DNA of 64,000 nt, taken from NCBI GenBank assembly GCA_028023455.1, contig JAQFVV010000506.1:209001-273000 (forward strand). Reading direction: 5' to 3'. The DNA is from Epiperipatus broadwayi (lineage: Eukaryota > Onychophora > Udeonychophora > Euonychophora > Peripatidae). Below the pieces are notes generated by a model. That model made no database searches. It was not told the origin of the DNA and saw only the letters and a program-made list of their open reading frames with translations. The position numbers and the translations under genes were made by a program. Below are positions 22,789 through 34,977 of this stretch, one piece after another; the first letter of the stretch is position 1, and the number at the start of each line of letters is the position of its first letter.

Positions 22789-24850
22789 TTACTCCAACGG
22801 AGGCTGTAAAGTAACCAACCAAGGCAGTGATTGGTAACTGAAGGTGGAGAGTGCTAAGATTACTCTGCTTGTGGACACAGGCTGCCATTTGATGATGACT
22901 TTTTATTTAGGTACTTACAACTGCAGATCACTTTCACGTGAAGGAAGATTGCAAGAATTAGAAGAACTGTCTTATATTAAATGGGACATTATTGGACTTT
23001 GTGAAGTTAGAAGAAAATGTGAAGAGACAATTAATTTAAAAAGTGGACATATATTCTATTATAAAGGCACAAATATTGGAAATACAAGTGGAGTAGGATT
23101 CATTATAAATTAAAAGTGGAAGAACAATATTGTGGAGATTGATGGTGTATCAGACAGAGTGGCATAGCAGATAGCAAATGCAGATAATTCAGGTTTATGC
23201 CCCAACAAGTTTTCATAATGATGAAGTAGTAGAAGATTTTTATATGGATGTACAAAAGACTTTTGATCAGAGTAAACATTTTAAAATTGCTATGGGAAAC
23301 TTTAATACTAGAAATGGTAAACAAATGAAAAATGAAAGTGCTGTAGGTAATTTTGGTTATGGTAATAGAAATGAGAGAGGACATAGACTTGTGGAGTTTG
23401 CAGAAAAAAGAAAACGTTATATTATGAATTCTTTTTTTTTTTGAGAAAAATGTTAAAAGGAAATGGACATGGAAACATCAAAATGAAGGCACAGCAGAAT
23501 TGGATTATATTTTGACTATCAGAAAATACATATTTCAGGATTGTAATGTTCTTAATAAATTTATCACAGAAAGTGATCATTTATTAGTAAGATTTAAGAT
23601 ACGTATTAATGTAAAACAAGAGAGACAAAAATTATTAAGAAAAACAATATTTACAGTTGATATTCCTAATTTTTAAAAACATTCTAATGAATTTAAATTA
23701 CAACTTACATAAATTACAACTTACAAATTGGTTTCAAGTATTAGTAGATTTTGAACATGATTCAGATTTGAAGGAAATTAATATGAAAATAACTGATACA
23801 TTTTTAAAAACTGCAACAGAGATAGCTGGTGGAAAAAAGAAGCTATTGACCAATGAACTTTCTACTAAGATTAGAGAATTTATGAAGAAAAAAAGGAATA
23901 TAAAGATTTACAAAAATAATGCATTAAAAAGAATTGAATATCTTGAATTTTGTAAAATGATGTGGAAAAGAGTTAAAAACTATATAAGAAAGTATAACTG
24001 TGAACTAGCAAGGAAAGCTGCAGAAGAGAATAAAAGTCTCAAGGTGTAAAACAACATTTTGATATTGGTAGGAAATTTATATCTGCAATAAGAAAAAAAA
24101 AGATGGAATTATTACTAAAAAGAGAAATGACATCATGAAACAGATAGAAGACTTTTATCAAAAATTATATAGTAATAAATAATAAGTATCTCCTACATCT
24201 ATTACATCTTCCAAATTGACCAGAATTTTAATTGAAGAAGTGAGACATGCAATTAAATGTATGAAAAAAAATAAAGGCTCCAGTTAACGATGGAATTATA
24301 ATTGATATATTAAAAGAAGCAGGTGAAGAAATACAATTTTTTAGCAAAGTTATATACCAAATGTTTAAATGATAAAGATGTACAGATGATTGGAAAAATG
24401 CAGTATTAATATTAATATTTAAAAAAGGTGATAAAGAAGATATTAGAAATTACAGACCTATCAGCCTTTTGTCAGTTTTATACAAAATTTTACCAAGATA
24501 ATTACAACTTGTCTACAGAAAACATTGGATTTCCACCAACCAAGAAAACAAGCTCACTTTAAAAGTGGTTTAAATACAGTAGCTCATATCCAGGTATTGT
24601 GAAAAGTTATAGAAAAGACAAATGAATATGAGTTGCAATTATGCTTTGGATTTCTAGATTATGAAAAGGCATTTGATTCTATAACAATTTCTTCAGTGAT
24701 TAAAACATTGGATCATCAAGGTATTGATCTAGGATATTATCATATTTTAAAGAATATTAATAAAAATGCAACATAACAATTAGATTACATAATGATACTA
24801 AAAAAGTCAACATTGAGAAGGGTGTAAGACAGGGTGTCTCTATATCTCCA
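22789..24850 (+). pseudogene. RTE-clade LINE: apurinic endonuclease and first part of RT
   Basis: Translated pieces follow the order of RTE or BovB-like LINEs, the family often misnamed craniofacial development protein 2. They are LGTYNCRSLSREGRLQELEE and IKWDIIGLCEVRRK (22900-23010), IIQVYAPTSFHNDE (23184), AMGNFNTRNGKQ (23297), NERGHRLVEFAEKRKRYIMN (23368), then RKWTWKHQ and ELDYILTIRKY (23458-23530), and ESDHLLVRFKI (23570). The RT thumb and finger region follows: LTNELSTKIREFMKKKR (23844), KKGDKEDIRNYRPISLLSVL (24422-24480), and GFLDYEKAFDSI (24650). The endonuclease would nick target DNA and the RT would prime from the nick. Several stops and frameshifts, including a run of T at 23431, make it non-functional. 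Confidence 0.88.
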
Positions 24851-25145
24851 AAACGTTTTACAACAGTGCTACAAGAAGTATTTTGTGGATTAAAATGGGA
24901 AGCTAAAGGAGTGAAAGTAAATGGAGATTATTTAAATGATTTAGATTTGGCAGATGATGTAGTTATTTTTGCAAATAATGATTTAGAGCTGCAGGAAGTG
25001 TTGCAGAAGTTATCAGATGAAAGTAGAAAAGTAGGACTAAAGCTAAATATTAAAAAGACTAAAGTAATGTTTAATGGATTTTTTCAAACTATGAAAATAA
25101 AGATTGATTATGATGAATTAGAAGAAGTAACTCAAATGGCTGTAT
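24851..25145 (+). pseudogene. RTE LINE: RT catalytic region
   Basis: The open frame includes LNDLDLADDVVIFANN, which holds the RT catalytic box (ADD variant of the RTE clade), and then LKLNIKKTKVMFNGF, the next conserved RT motif. It ends in LEEVTQMAVLG, where the LINE stops and a fragment of the composite A repeat begins. The whole RT would run on, so the reading frame is truncated by rearrangement. Confidence 0.85.
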
Positions 25146-25275
25146 TGGGCTGAGAGATCTTCAGTCAAATCATATATTTGTAGTCTTAGCAATATAACAT
25201 CGCATAAGACTTAAAACAGAGACTGTAAATAGTCAAATAAAAATAGAGTCATAGATCACATGACCCCTTTCTTTT
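25146..25275 (-). repeat. Fragment of the composite A repeat inside the LINE
   Basis: The sequence AGAGATCTTCAGTCAAATCATATATT through TCATAGATCACATGACCC matches 21302-21432 of composite A in the same orientation as its left arm. It lacks the hammerhead. It sits exactly between two overlapping LINE RT segments. This suggests a recombination or template-switch product and not a simple insertion, because the LINE sequence after it repeats part of the LINE sequence before it. Confidence 0.72.
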
Positions 25276-26052
25276 AATGGAAATTATTTAAATCATTTAG
25301 ATTTTGCTGACGATGTAGTTGCTTTTGCAAACAATGCTTTAGAGCTGCAGGAAGAGTTGCAGGAGTTACAAGAGGAAAGTTGGAAATTAGGACTAAAGAT
25401 AAATGTTAAAAAGACTAAAGTAATGTTTAATGGATTTTTTCAAACTATGAAAATAAAGATTGATTAAGATTAGTTAGAAGAAGTTAATAGTTACAAATAC
25501 CTTGCTCATATTATTAATACAGATGGAAACATAATGGATGAAATTAATCATAGAATTAAATTTGGTTGGAGTGCTTTTGGTAGAAATAACTTGATACTAA
25601 AATAAATATGCCAATGTGTTTGAAAAAAAAATTATAAATGGATTTACCCAGTTCTTACTTATGGATATGAGACTTGCATACTTAATAGAAGAGCAATACA
25701 GAGACTTCAGACCACTCAAAGGAAAATGAAGAGATGCATTCTGGGAGTAACAAGAAGAGATTGAAAACGCAATATATGGGTAAGAGAACAAATAGGTGTT
25801 AGTGACTTCATTGAAAAATTAAAAGACTAGAAGAGATGATAATAGTTGGACAATTGAAATCTTAAACTGGATTCCAAAAAATTGTAAAAGTCTCAGAAAT
25901 AGACCATATGTGAAATGGATGGATGAAATAAGAAAGTTTGCAGGGATGATATGGAGAAGAGAAGCTAAAGATTGTAGAAGATGGATTGAACTTCGAGAGA
26001 CCTTTGTCTTGCAGTGGATTGATATTGTTGATGATGATGATATATACAATTA
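25276..26052 (+). pseudogene. RTE LINE: second RT segment, C-terminus and 3' end
   Basis: The frame starts again at NHLDFADDVVAFANN, so 24920-25141 of the first segment is duplicated here with about 15% differences. It then continues past the break into VNSYKYLAHIINTDGN, EINHRIKFGWSAFGR and VLTYGYETCILN. The C-terminal part reads ILGVTRRD, RPYVKWMDEIRKFAGMIWRREAKD and RRWIELRETFVLQW. The element ends in a GATGATGATGAT-type run at ~26030-26042, as RTE LINEs do. Several stops are present. Confidence 0.87.
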
Positions 26053-26284
26053 TTGCTATCATATAAATATATTTTATATTATATCGTATGATTTGTTTGA
26101 TTATCTATATATGATTAATTAGTTACAACATGTTATTTAATGTAATCTTATTAAAAAGCATTTCACTAAGTGACTATGTTTTTTTAATACAAAATAATGT
26201 TTACAACTTTATTGCTTTAAAAAGCATTAAATAGTTTACAATGAAAAATATTAATAAATATATTGGAATATTTTAAATAGAATT

Positions 26285-26475
26285 ATAATTTACATTCTTG
26301 GAGTCTAGTTGTAATATAGAGGATGTGAACACAGACGTTCAATCTCTTTTTAGCCATCCATTCTATGTCACACAACCAATACATATGACCACACACATGA
26401 TGAACCAGCATTTATAAGTTGGTTAAAGTCTCACACATATATGTAATCAATGCTCAGTTTATATTAAGACAGCAA
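26285..26475 (-). repeat. tRNA-like SINE, copy S1
   Basis: The reverse complement has GGATGGCTAAAAAGAGATTG and GTCTGTGTTCACATCC, a weak Pol III B box, after GTATTGGTTGTGTGACATAG. It pairs as an inverted repeat with S2 (26480-26680) and matches S3 and S4 near 39.0-39.5 kb. Non-coding. Confidence 0.6.
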
Positions 26476-26479
26476 ATTT

Positions 26480-26680
26480 TACATTTTAAGGACCAGGCCT
26501 GTCCATTAAAGTACGAGTGCTGGTTCAGCACAAATTATGTATATTGGAGATCATTTTTTACATGTGTGTGATCATGGTTATTGGTTGTATAAAATAGGGT
26601 GGATGGCTGAAGGGAGCTTAAAAATCTGTGTACAAATCCCCTATATTAAATATATTGGAAGTAAGGATTTCACCAATTGC
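26480..26680 (+). repeat. tRNA-like SINE, copy S2
   Basis: The sequence runs GAGTGCTGGTTCAGCACAAA, TATTGGAGATCATTTTTTAC, ATCATGGTTATTGGTTGTAT, then GGATGGCTGAAGGGAGCTTA and ACAAATCCC. It is the mirror of S1, so S1 and S2 form a head-to-head pair. Confidence 0.6.
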
Positions 26681-26689
26681 CATATAAAT

Positions 26690-28708
26690 AGCATTAACAT
26701 CTCACAAAAATTAATATCTAATTGTCAATCAAGCAAAATGAGTCTCACTTTACTTGCAATTCAAAAATTTGTATAAAGATTATATGATATTATATCATTA
26801 ATTTTATAACAAAAAACTAGATAATGGTTAAATATGAGGGGGATGGGTTTAAAATAACCAGAATTTTTTTCTAGTTTGTGCACCTAATGTAGTATATGCT
26901 TCTGCTGTTATACACTTTTTGCTGAAACTCTTTTGCATCAATCTTTCAAATGACATCACTATGTAAAATTGTGGTGCCTTGTAGTACATTTTTTTGTATA
27001 GTGCACTTTGGGTATTTGTCAATTTTAATATTGACTGAAAAGTTTGAACAATGTGAAATTCTGTTTTTATTTATAAAACACAGCAGGGATAATGGTCATA
27101 ATGCTTGAAACTGATTATATACAAGCTGATCTGTAAAAACAAGTTTATGGATGATTTAATTAAAATGTTAAATTCACTTCACCCCTAAAAACTGTGATAA
27201 GTGAGGTTTAAAGTCAAAATAGCACTGATTTTTATGACACACGTGACATTTCCCCCCTCAGATTTATTTCTGTAATGATCAGGCATTTTATCTGAAAGTT
27301 CTGAAACATTTATGTGATGCAGTAAAATGTAAATATCCCATTTTGTGACAAAGAAAAGAGTACAAGTTCACCACAACAGTGTCATCTCTCAAATTCTTGA
27401 GTGTGAAACACTTTTTAATTCAATTCTACATTACCCTGATTATTTATCATCATATTTTCTTGATCTCACTTTATGCAATTTTTTTCAATCTCTTGAATAG
27501 AAAAAATGTGTCGATTTTTTTTGTTTTTGTGAACTTAGACGTGGTGAAAGAAAACACTGCAGGTATTAAAAGGCATCACTTTGTATATGCTTCCAGACTA
27601 CTTTGAAAAATAAAAAAAACATTTTATACCATTGTATTGTATCAAATGGAGAGTAATTTGATAGCTTAAATTTGTAACACTTAAAAAATAAATAAGTGAT
27701 TTTTTTCTATATAATTCAAGTTACTTTTGGATACCCCCTTATATAATTATTTGAATCAAAATTTAATTCATTTTTTAAATAAATTATTATGTAATAATTA
27801 TAATTAGCAAATTAAATTGACTTTAGGATTTGTGTTTATGCTGAATTTATATAACTGTGTAGTAAATTAAATTTTATGCCTTAAAAAGGTTTAGGTATCT
27901 ATGCTAAGGCATAAATTATAATCCTGAGAACAAGGAGTAGCATTTGATTATCATTGTGATAATTTTTTTAATATTTATCATTCATTATGGTACCATGAAC
28001 TTTTAAAATAAATGCCTTTGTTGCTCAGATGTATATGGCTATAATATAAAATAATGAAGCTCAATGCATCATTAAAATAAATAATGTTAGTATTATTCTA
28101 ATATTTATTTATATAATTATACTCCTTGATGACTTTTAATTTTATAATTTGAATTAATTTGTTTTATCTAACATAACTTTCTTTTAAAATAAACGTTTAA
28201 TTCTTCATCTCTGTTTCTTATAGAAACTGCATATCAAATAATGACTTTGATTTATTTTTTAACTCAAAGTTATTTGATCTGCACTTTGCATTATTTTTTA
28301 TAAAAAATCAGTTTGATACACATTGATTTTTTTTTCTTTCTTACTTGTCTAATTTTTCAAATGTTTGTAAAATAACCCCAAATTACACAAATGTATTTCC
28401 TAGTTAACATTCAGTATTAGATTTCGTTCTTATTTTCTATTATTATTGCTTTTAAATTATTCGCATTGCAATAATTTTGCTCAGCAAAAGTCATATTAAG
28501 GACTTTTAAAATAAAGTTTATCATTTTTAAGTCATTTTTTTTTACTTTTATTAATTAATTATCATTAATCTAATATATTAAATTTTTTATCCGCTTTTGC
28601 ACAACAGTTCTTTAAACATCAACTCATTAATTATTAAACATAATCATAAAAGTAATTATTTCTACTCCACACTATTGTCTTACTATATAACTTCAGTGTT
28701 TTTTATAC
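26690..28708. other. AT-rich DNA with no supported gene
   Basis: No recognised repeat or coding motif; the short frames are low complexity. Confidence 0.55.
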
Positions 28709-28721
28709 CTAAATACAGAGT
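28709..28721. repeat. Target-site duplication, left copy
   Basis: CTAAATACAGAGT occurs here and at 29212-29224, bracketing the 490-bp element. Confidence 0.78.
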
Positions 28722-29211
28722 TCAGCCTTTTCAAGCTATTGTGCATGCACTTTTTACGAGTGTTAATAATAAATGAATACTCATAAAAAGCGAATGCACA
28801 ATACCTTGAAAAGGCTGATCTTTAATGTATTACAATTTATAAAACATAGCAATATAAAAATAAATGCTTATTTACATATGTTTAAGTTTCATTTGAGAGT
28901 GATGTTTAGTAAATTCTAGATAATTTCATCGACATCATTCATTCAGACATCGTAAACAGTAATTTAAAGTGAATGGTCTATCCTCACGCTTTCACTTCCA
29001 GTACTTAAGATTTGCCCATATATAAGCATTTGGGTTGGAAAAAATAAGTGGATTCATTTTATTCTTTCATAAATACTATATCTTGTGTTGGGAGTGAAAG
29101 TATTCATTTATTATTAACACTCGTAAAAAGTGCATGCACACTAGCTTGAAAAGGCTGATCTTTAATGTATTACAATTTATAAAACATAGCACTATAAAAA
29201 TAAATGCTTAT
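28722..29211 (+). mobile_element. Small non-autonomous PLE-shaped element, ~490 bp
   Basis: A ~90-bp block (AAAAAGTGCATGCACACTAG, then CTTGAAAAGGCTGATC, then ATAAAAATAAATGCTTA) occurs twice in direct orientation, at 28783-28870 and 29117-29210. A partial inverted copy of the beginning of that block (28722-28775) precedes the first. The inverted start, direct terminal repeats and short body match the known PLE layout with pseudo-LTRs and a 5' inverted piece. The 13-bp target-site duplication fits. There is no coding sequence and I see no clear hammerhead. It may be an internally deleted PLE or an independent element with the same replication mode. Confidence 0.68.
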
Positions 29212-29224
29212 CTAAATACAGAGT
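29212..29224. repeat. Target-site duplication, right copy
   Basis: CTAAATACAGAGT, identical to 28709-28721. Confidence 0.78.
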
Positions 29225-29569
29225 GTAACTTTTAAAGAAAATTACATTTATTATTATTTATCAATTCATCTCACACATTTTTAGTATAGAGTATTTTTCC
29301 CAAACACATAAACTTTATCATATTATTTTTTATTTCCCGTTAATTTATTATGCATATTTATTTATTTTTACTAGAATTATCTTTCAACAATATTTTCAAT
29401 ATATTAATAGTATCTTTAACATTTTTTTTTCAAAGATAAAATGTTTTGTTTTAGTTTTAAATATTTACTGGTCTAATTAAATTTATACAACTAAACAAAT
29501 AAGTCTACATACACTGACATCTAACAATCACACTGACTTATGTTTCTACCAATTTGGCTAAAGAGAAAA

Positions 29570-29593
29570 AGATTATTACAATAGTATATTTAC

Positions 29594-29629
<36 letters not shown>

Positions 29630-29647
29630 AATATACTATTGTAATAA

Positions 29648-29685
<38 letters not shown>
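29570..29685. repeat. Perfect 25-bp palindrome around (AT)n, with a second (AT)n
   Basis: AGATTATTACAATAGTATATTTACA (29570-29594, shown in full only by position beyond its first 20 bases) is exactly inverted at 29626-29650 across a ~31-bp AT tract. A further AT tract lies at 29651-29685. It would extrude as a long hairpin. Confidence 0.88.
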
Positions 29686-29688
<3 letters not shown>

Positions 29689-29766
29689 CATTATATCATA
29701 ATGTTTTCCTGAAAGTTTGTGATAATGGTATATTTGTCATGCTATATATGACTTTCTTTATTGATT

Positions 29767-30282
29767 ATTTTAGCTGTATTTATATACTGGACTATTTCCA
29801 TTATTTAATATGAGTATTGAATGTCTTTAGAAAAATTTAACTTTATTTAAATATTCTAAATACATTCAATTGTTAGTAACACTACACAGGTTAGTATATG
29901 CACATTGTTTTGAAAGGTATTATTCCCCCCTCTTCTTCTGGTGTTGCTGGCCTGACCAGTCACAACACTAACATGGTAATTGAACCTGGACCCTTAGATT
30001 TTTTAATATTGACTTTTAACATAGTACCTTAACCAACTGAACTACCCTTCCAAAGGCAACAGTCATTAGAAATTTCATACAATTATCTATGGGATTTCTC
30101 CTGACTTCTTCACTTTTTTCTAAGAGCAAAGTTTATTACTGGTTTCCATATATTTATGTATAGTCACACTAGGTTGGTTGAGGGATTGTTTACCTTTGTC
30201 AGGTAAACAGCCTCTTTAAATTTTCTTCTTTGTATATTTCCTTCTCTATCCAATAATTTTGTGTTTTCCCATTTGAACATAC
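29767..30282 (-). pseudogene. PLE 3' end: endonuclease C-terminus, tRNA-like block and tail (left arm)
   Basis: On the minus strand, from ~30282 down to ~30110, the sequence encodes the NWENTKLLDREGN-like end of the GIY-YIG domain and a WKPVINFALRKK segment, as in 560-835. The tRNA-like block follows at ~30051-29966 with box B partly lost (GGTTCAATTACC), then the conserved tail to ~29767. It faces an inverted copy that starts at ~30291. The reading frame is broken. Confidence 0.72.
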
Positions 30283-30290
30283 AAGTGAAC

Positions 30291-30800
30291 ATATGTTCAA
30301 TTGGGAAAATACAAAAATATTTGGGCAAAAAATGTATAAAAAAGAAAATGTACTGAAGCTGCTCACATGAGAATGGTGAACAATTCCATAAGTCAACATA
30401 ATGTGATTACATGTAAGGTATAGAAACTGGTAATCATCTTTGCTCTTATTAAAAAGTGGAGAAATGTGGAGGAACCTCATAGATAAGTATATGAAATATT
30501 TACTGACCATAGCTTTTGACAGAATGACTTAGTTGGTTAAAGCATTATCTTAAAATTCAGTATTCAAGAGTCTAACAGCTGTCTAACAGTTCAGGTTTGA
30601 TTCCAATGCTAGTACTATCACTAGCCCAGCAAAACCTGAGGAAGAGGTGAGAATAATACCTCTTAATCCATTGTGCATACACTAGCCTGTGTGCTATTCC
30701 TAAAAGTTGAATGTATTTGACATATTTAAATAAAGTTAAATTTTTCTAAAGACATTCAATACTTATAATAGATGATAGAACTAGTCCTATAAATAAATAC
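30291..30800 (+). pseudogene. PLE 3' end: endonuclease C-terminus, tRNA-like block and tail (right arm)
   Basis: TTCAATTGGGAAAATACAAA opens the NWENTK motif on the plus strand. The rest of the endonuclease end is interrupted by stops. The tRNA-like block lies at ~30517-30606 (GACTTAGTTGGTTAAAGCAT and AGGTTTGATTCC) and the tail at 30607-30800. With 29767-30282 it makes a ~1-kb palindrome whose centre lies inside coding sequence, with a spacer under 10 bases. Confidence 0.72.
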
Positions 30801-31154
30801 AATTATATCATGATGTAGCTTTATATTTAACATGTTAGAATAATTATTAGATGGTAGCAAGCAATAACAATCATCACCAACAATAATCAGGTGGTTTTTT
30901 TTATAGAACAGAGATCATTAGTATTTACAGGTGATTAGTTAAAAAATTAACAAGAAAATAAATTTCATGATAAATGTGGACCAAATTTTCATAGAAACAA
31001 TAAAATATTATCATGGTATTAAACTTACATGGACTTTTATATATTGACAATAATAAACATCTTAACATATAAATATTAATACTTTATTATATTACATTTA
31101 TTTAAAAAACAATAAATAAAGATAGTGATTCCTAAACATGTGGGATGACAGTAT

Positions 31155-31560
31155 TTTAGTTGTATTTATATACTGGAATATTTCAAACTTCTAATATTAA
31201 GTACAGAAGATCTATAAAAATTTAATTTTATTTAAAATTTTCAATTACATTCAACGGTTAGTAATAATAAATAGTTTAATATATGCACAATGTTTTAAGT
31301 GATATTTATTTTTCTCTCTTCTTCAAATGTTTCTGACCTGGCAAGTGTCATATTAATACTGTCACTGGTCAGACCAGAAACATATGAAGAAGAGAGAATA
31401 ATATCACTCAAAACATTGAACATATAGTAATCTGTGTGTTATTACTGCAGTTGAACGTAATTGGAAAATTTAAATAAAGTTAAATTTTTCTAAGGACATT
31501 CAATGCTTAATATTAGATGATTGAAATAGTCCAATATATAAATACAGATAAATAAAGATA
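31155..31560. repeat. Palindrome of two PLE-family tails
   Basis: The left arm (31155-31352, minus) and right arm (31360-31560, plus) are inverted copies of the same ~200-bp tail found at 961-1175. They meet in the CTGTCACTGGTCAGACCAGA region with almost no spacer. No tRNA-like block or coding part remains. Confidence 0.75.
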
Positions 31561-32428
31561 GATTAAATAAGCACAAAAATTGATTTATTTTCTCTAAAAA
31601 TTAAACTAAAAAAAATAATAAAATAATAAATACAAATTTATTATTTACTTGTTACTTTGAATTAACTTTTAAAAAGGTTAATTAATTAAGTGTTCTCAAA
31701 ATTTTTTTCCATGTTAGCAATTAACTTTCAAATTAAGAAACTGTTTTACAGTTTTATTGAAAAAATAACGAATATGTTACTTAGTTTTAATTTACAAATA
31801 ACTGATAATAAAAATCTGCAATTTGTTTTTTAGGATTTTTATATTTATGAAATTGAAAAGGTTTTTTTTTAAAAAAAATATCTGTATTCAGTTGATTTGG
31901 TAACAGTTAGTTTGCTCCTCATGATATATCTCAAAATGTTAAAAAGTTATCTCCCTCCTCCTTTTCTAAGTTTTTTCTGTGAAGGTTTATCATTGTATCT
32001 GATTAGTTTAACTTACAAAATTACAATATTACTTAAAGCTTTCATCAATAGATGGAACCTTTTGTATGCAAAAAAAAACTGTCCTTGTAAAGTAGCAAAA
32101 ACTCACATATGTGAAAAAATAGCAACTTTAATATATACTAATAGTGAATTATTTAACATATAAATTAATATAAAAAAGGTAACTTTTGCATTATTTTATT
32201 TAAATTTTAATAACAAAAAAATATATGTTTATCTGAATTTAAACTTTTTTATATATAATTTAAGATGCAAACCATACAATAATATTATTATTTTAATTTA
32301 GATATACTTTCATTATTTAGATTTTAATGATACTTATTTGTAAAATTATTTTGTATTACTTTGAATACACAAACAACCAATAAACACCACATGATCACCA
32401 TTTCTTATGCTTGCTTGTAACTGTTATT
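31561..32428. other. AT-rich DNA with no supported gene
   Basis: The 88-codon frame at 31897-32163 has no family motif. Nothing else stands out. Confidence 0.5.
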
Positions 32429-32771
<343 letters not shown>

Positions 32772-33414
32772 CATACACAAACAGGATATTAAAATGCCAT
32801 ATATATTTTTAAATGTCTTTTTTAAGCAAAAAATCTAAACAAAAGTTCTTATCTGAGACTTAAAACTGGAAAAAGTTTTCAATTTTGTAATCAATATTAA
32901 TTTTTTAATGAATGTAATACCGTTACTAATCAGAAATATTTTTCATCTGGATAAAGTTGTATTAAATATTTTTACACACTATAACTTCTTATTGTGGCTT
33001 TTTATTCTAAACTTTACATAAATTCTAATAGCAGTTTCAGCTATGACAATGTATTTTCAAATGGCAAATAATACTATAATTAATCATTTTTATATTTTTT
33101 TAAGTATAGAACAGTTTGTACTGTGACTATTCAAAATATCTTAAATAATTATACATATACTCAATGTGATAATATTGAAGTAGTAATTGTATTTTTAAAT
33201 CACTCCTGCATTTTTTGATCATGCACAATTATTTGGGACATTTCAATTCCAATAATAATACTTATCTTTATATCATTATACAATAATTCAATTGTATCTC
33301 ATACAATTATGTTACATACAGAAGGTGAGGAAAGAGAACCAGTATTTTAAAAATAAGATTACTACTAATAATGAAAAATGTAAGACATTAAAAAATTAGT
33401 GATATATACATATT
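32772..33414. other. AT-rich DNA with no recognisable feature
   Basis: Nothing can be supported here. Confidence 0.5.
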
Positions 33415-33700
33415 GACAATACAAAAATACTTGCAAATTTGGAACGATATGATTTAAGAACCATGAGAGAGTCAATTAAAATATTAAAGAGACCTACTGG
33501 TTTAAATAGGGCTGATGAAGCACAACGTATTCCAGCGATGTGGATACCTCTCATTTTATCTAATATTAACTTGAAATTAATAGGTGAAAAAACTGAGGTA
33601 AATAAACATTTTGATAAGCCTCATATTGTGAATGATGAACTACTGTACTTCAAGTTGAATTTCACTTCTCATCGCGCACTGAGTCACGTTATTTTTTGAG
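33415..33700 (+). pseudogene. PLE GIY-YIG endonuclease C-terminus
   Basis: Translation gives DNTKILANLERYDLRTMRES, then IKILKRPTGLNRADEAQRIP and MWIPLI. This matches the end of the PLE endonuclease domain, including the RExIEIxKRP motif seen in the minus-strand copy at 44000-44270. The frame is open from 33439 to its stop at 33699, so only the N-terminal part is missing. It belongs to a PLE lineage closer to 43.9-45.2 kb than to the copy at 1-835. Confidence 0.72.
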
Positions 33701-34977
33701 ATCTAACGAGATTGTTCTTTCAAAAGTTAACCTTGATAACAGCGGCTAGTCCGTCAAAATATTGGTGTTTGATGGAAAATAATACACGGTACAGCCCAAA
33801 AAGTTATAATTTATCTACATCATACAACCGTGAAAACATTAAATATAATATATATATATATATATACATAAAATATAACTTTTTAATAACCCAAAATAAA
33901 TGAAGTAATGGAAGCACTGAAAATCTCCAGCAAACTATATATGCACTACTGTCAGTCAATGTACATATAGAATGAGCACATCTATACTTTAGCTTTGATC
34001 ATATATAACCATATTTACTGACATACTTACATTTATTAACTGAAGAATAATTTAATATAAGATGTTGTTAAATATGAGACTTAGCAGTTTCCTCTAACTA
34101 GTTATAGTAATTTCAGAATAGCTTATAGTTGTTTTGAAATTACATTAGTGTATATAGAAATGACACTATGAAAGTTAGTATACATATAACTCACTGGATG
34201 TTTTCAGTGCATCCCTATTGCTTCATTATATATATATTATAATTGCTATAGCAAATTAAAATTATCAGAAATTTTGTTTTTTCACATTGCAATCAAAAAG
34301 GCTGGAATATTTAAAAACTTCCTTCAATTATTTTTAAAAAAAATTAATACTATCATTTTAACTGCTTACTTTGATTATCTTACTAAATAAATAAATACAA
34401 AAAAAAAACATTTATTTTAATAAACATCTATTTTTTTTTTTTTTTTTAAAAATAAATGTAAACAATAAGAGTACTAAATCAATATTTTAATTTTAGTGTT
34501 GCTTATATAATGATTTATTTTTAATAAAAATGCAGCAAGTTTGACTTTTTATAAAAAATTATAAAACTATATCACATTATCTACTATAAAGCAAATTTTA
34601 TTTCTGAGGTTTATATAGATAATAGTAATTATAATAAATGCTAAAGTAGTCTTATTTTTATTAATAATATAATAAAACCTTCAATCAGTAACTAGGAAAA
34701 AAATTACCTCTCTAACTGCAGGATGTCTTTTGTCAACGTGAATGACATAGTGATGATATGGTCTATAAATCAATTCCAAAAGTTGAAGCTTTAAAAAAAA
34801 GATTAATAAATGATTATGATTACATAAAAAAATTACAATATGAACATTTTCAGTTATTCATAAAAAATACACAAATCATTTCATTTTTCTATATTCGCTA
34901 TTATATTATCTATCTATATCTTTATTTAAGTATTTATCAATTATTTAATCTATCTATGCATCATTTAGTATATATAT
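33701..34977. other. AT-rich DNA, possibly PLE 3' flank then unassigned
   Basis: The first ~200 bases keep higher complexity (CAGCGGCTAGTCCGTCAAAA, CACGGTACAGCCCAAAAAGT) and may be the 3' untranslated part of the PLE. An (AT)n run lies at 33846-33866. The rest is plain AT-rich. Confidence 0.4.

Noticed and set aside
28722-29211. A hammerhead ribozyme in the 490-bp element
   Set aside because: The antisense CTGAATGA and GATGAAA phrases near 28920-28960 do not give a pairable stem II or stem I.
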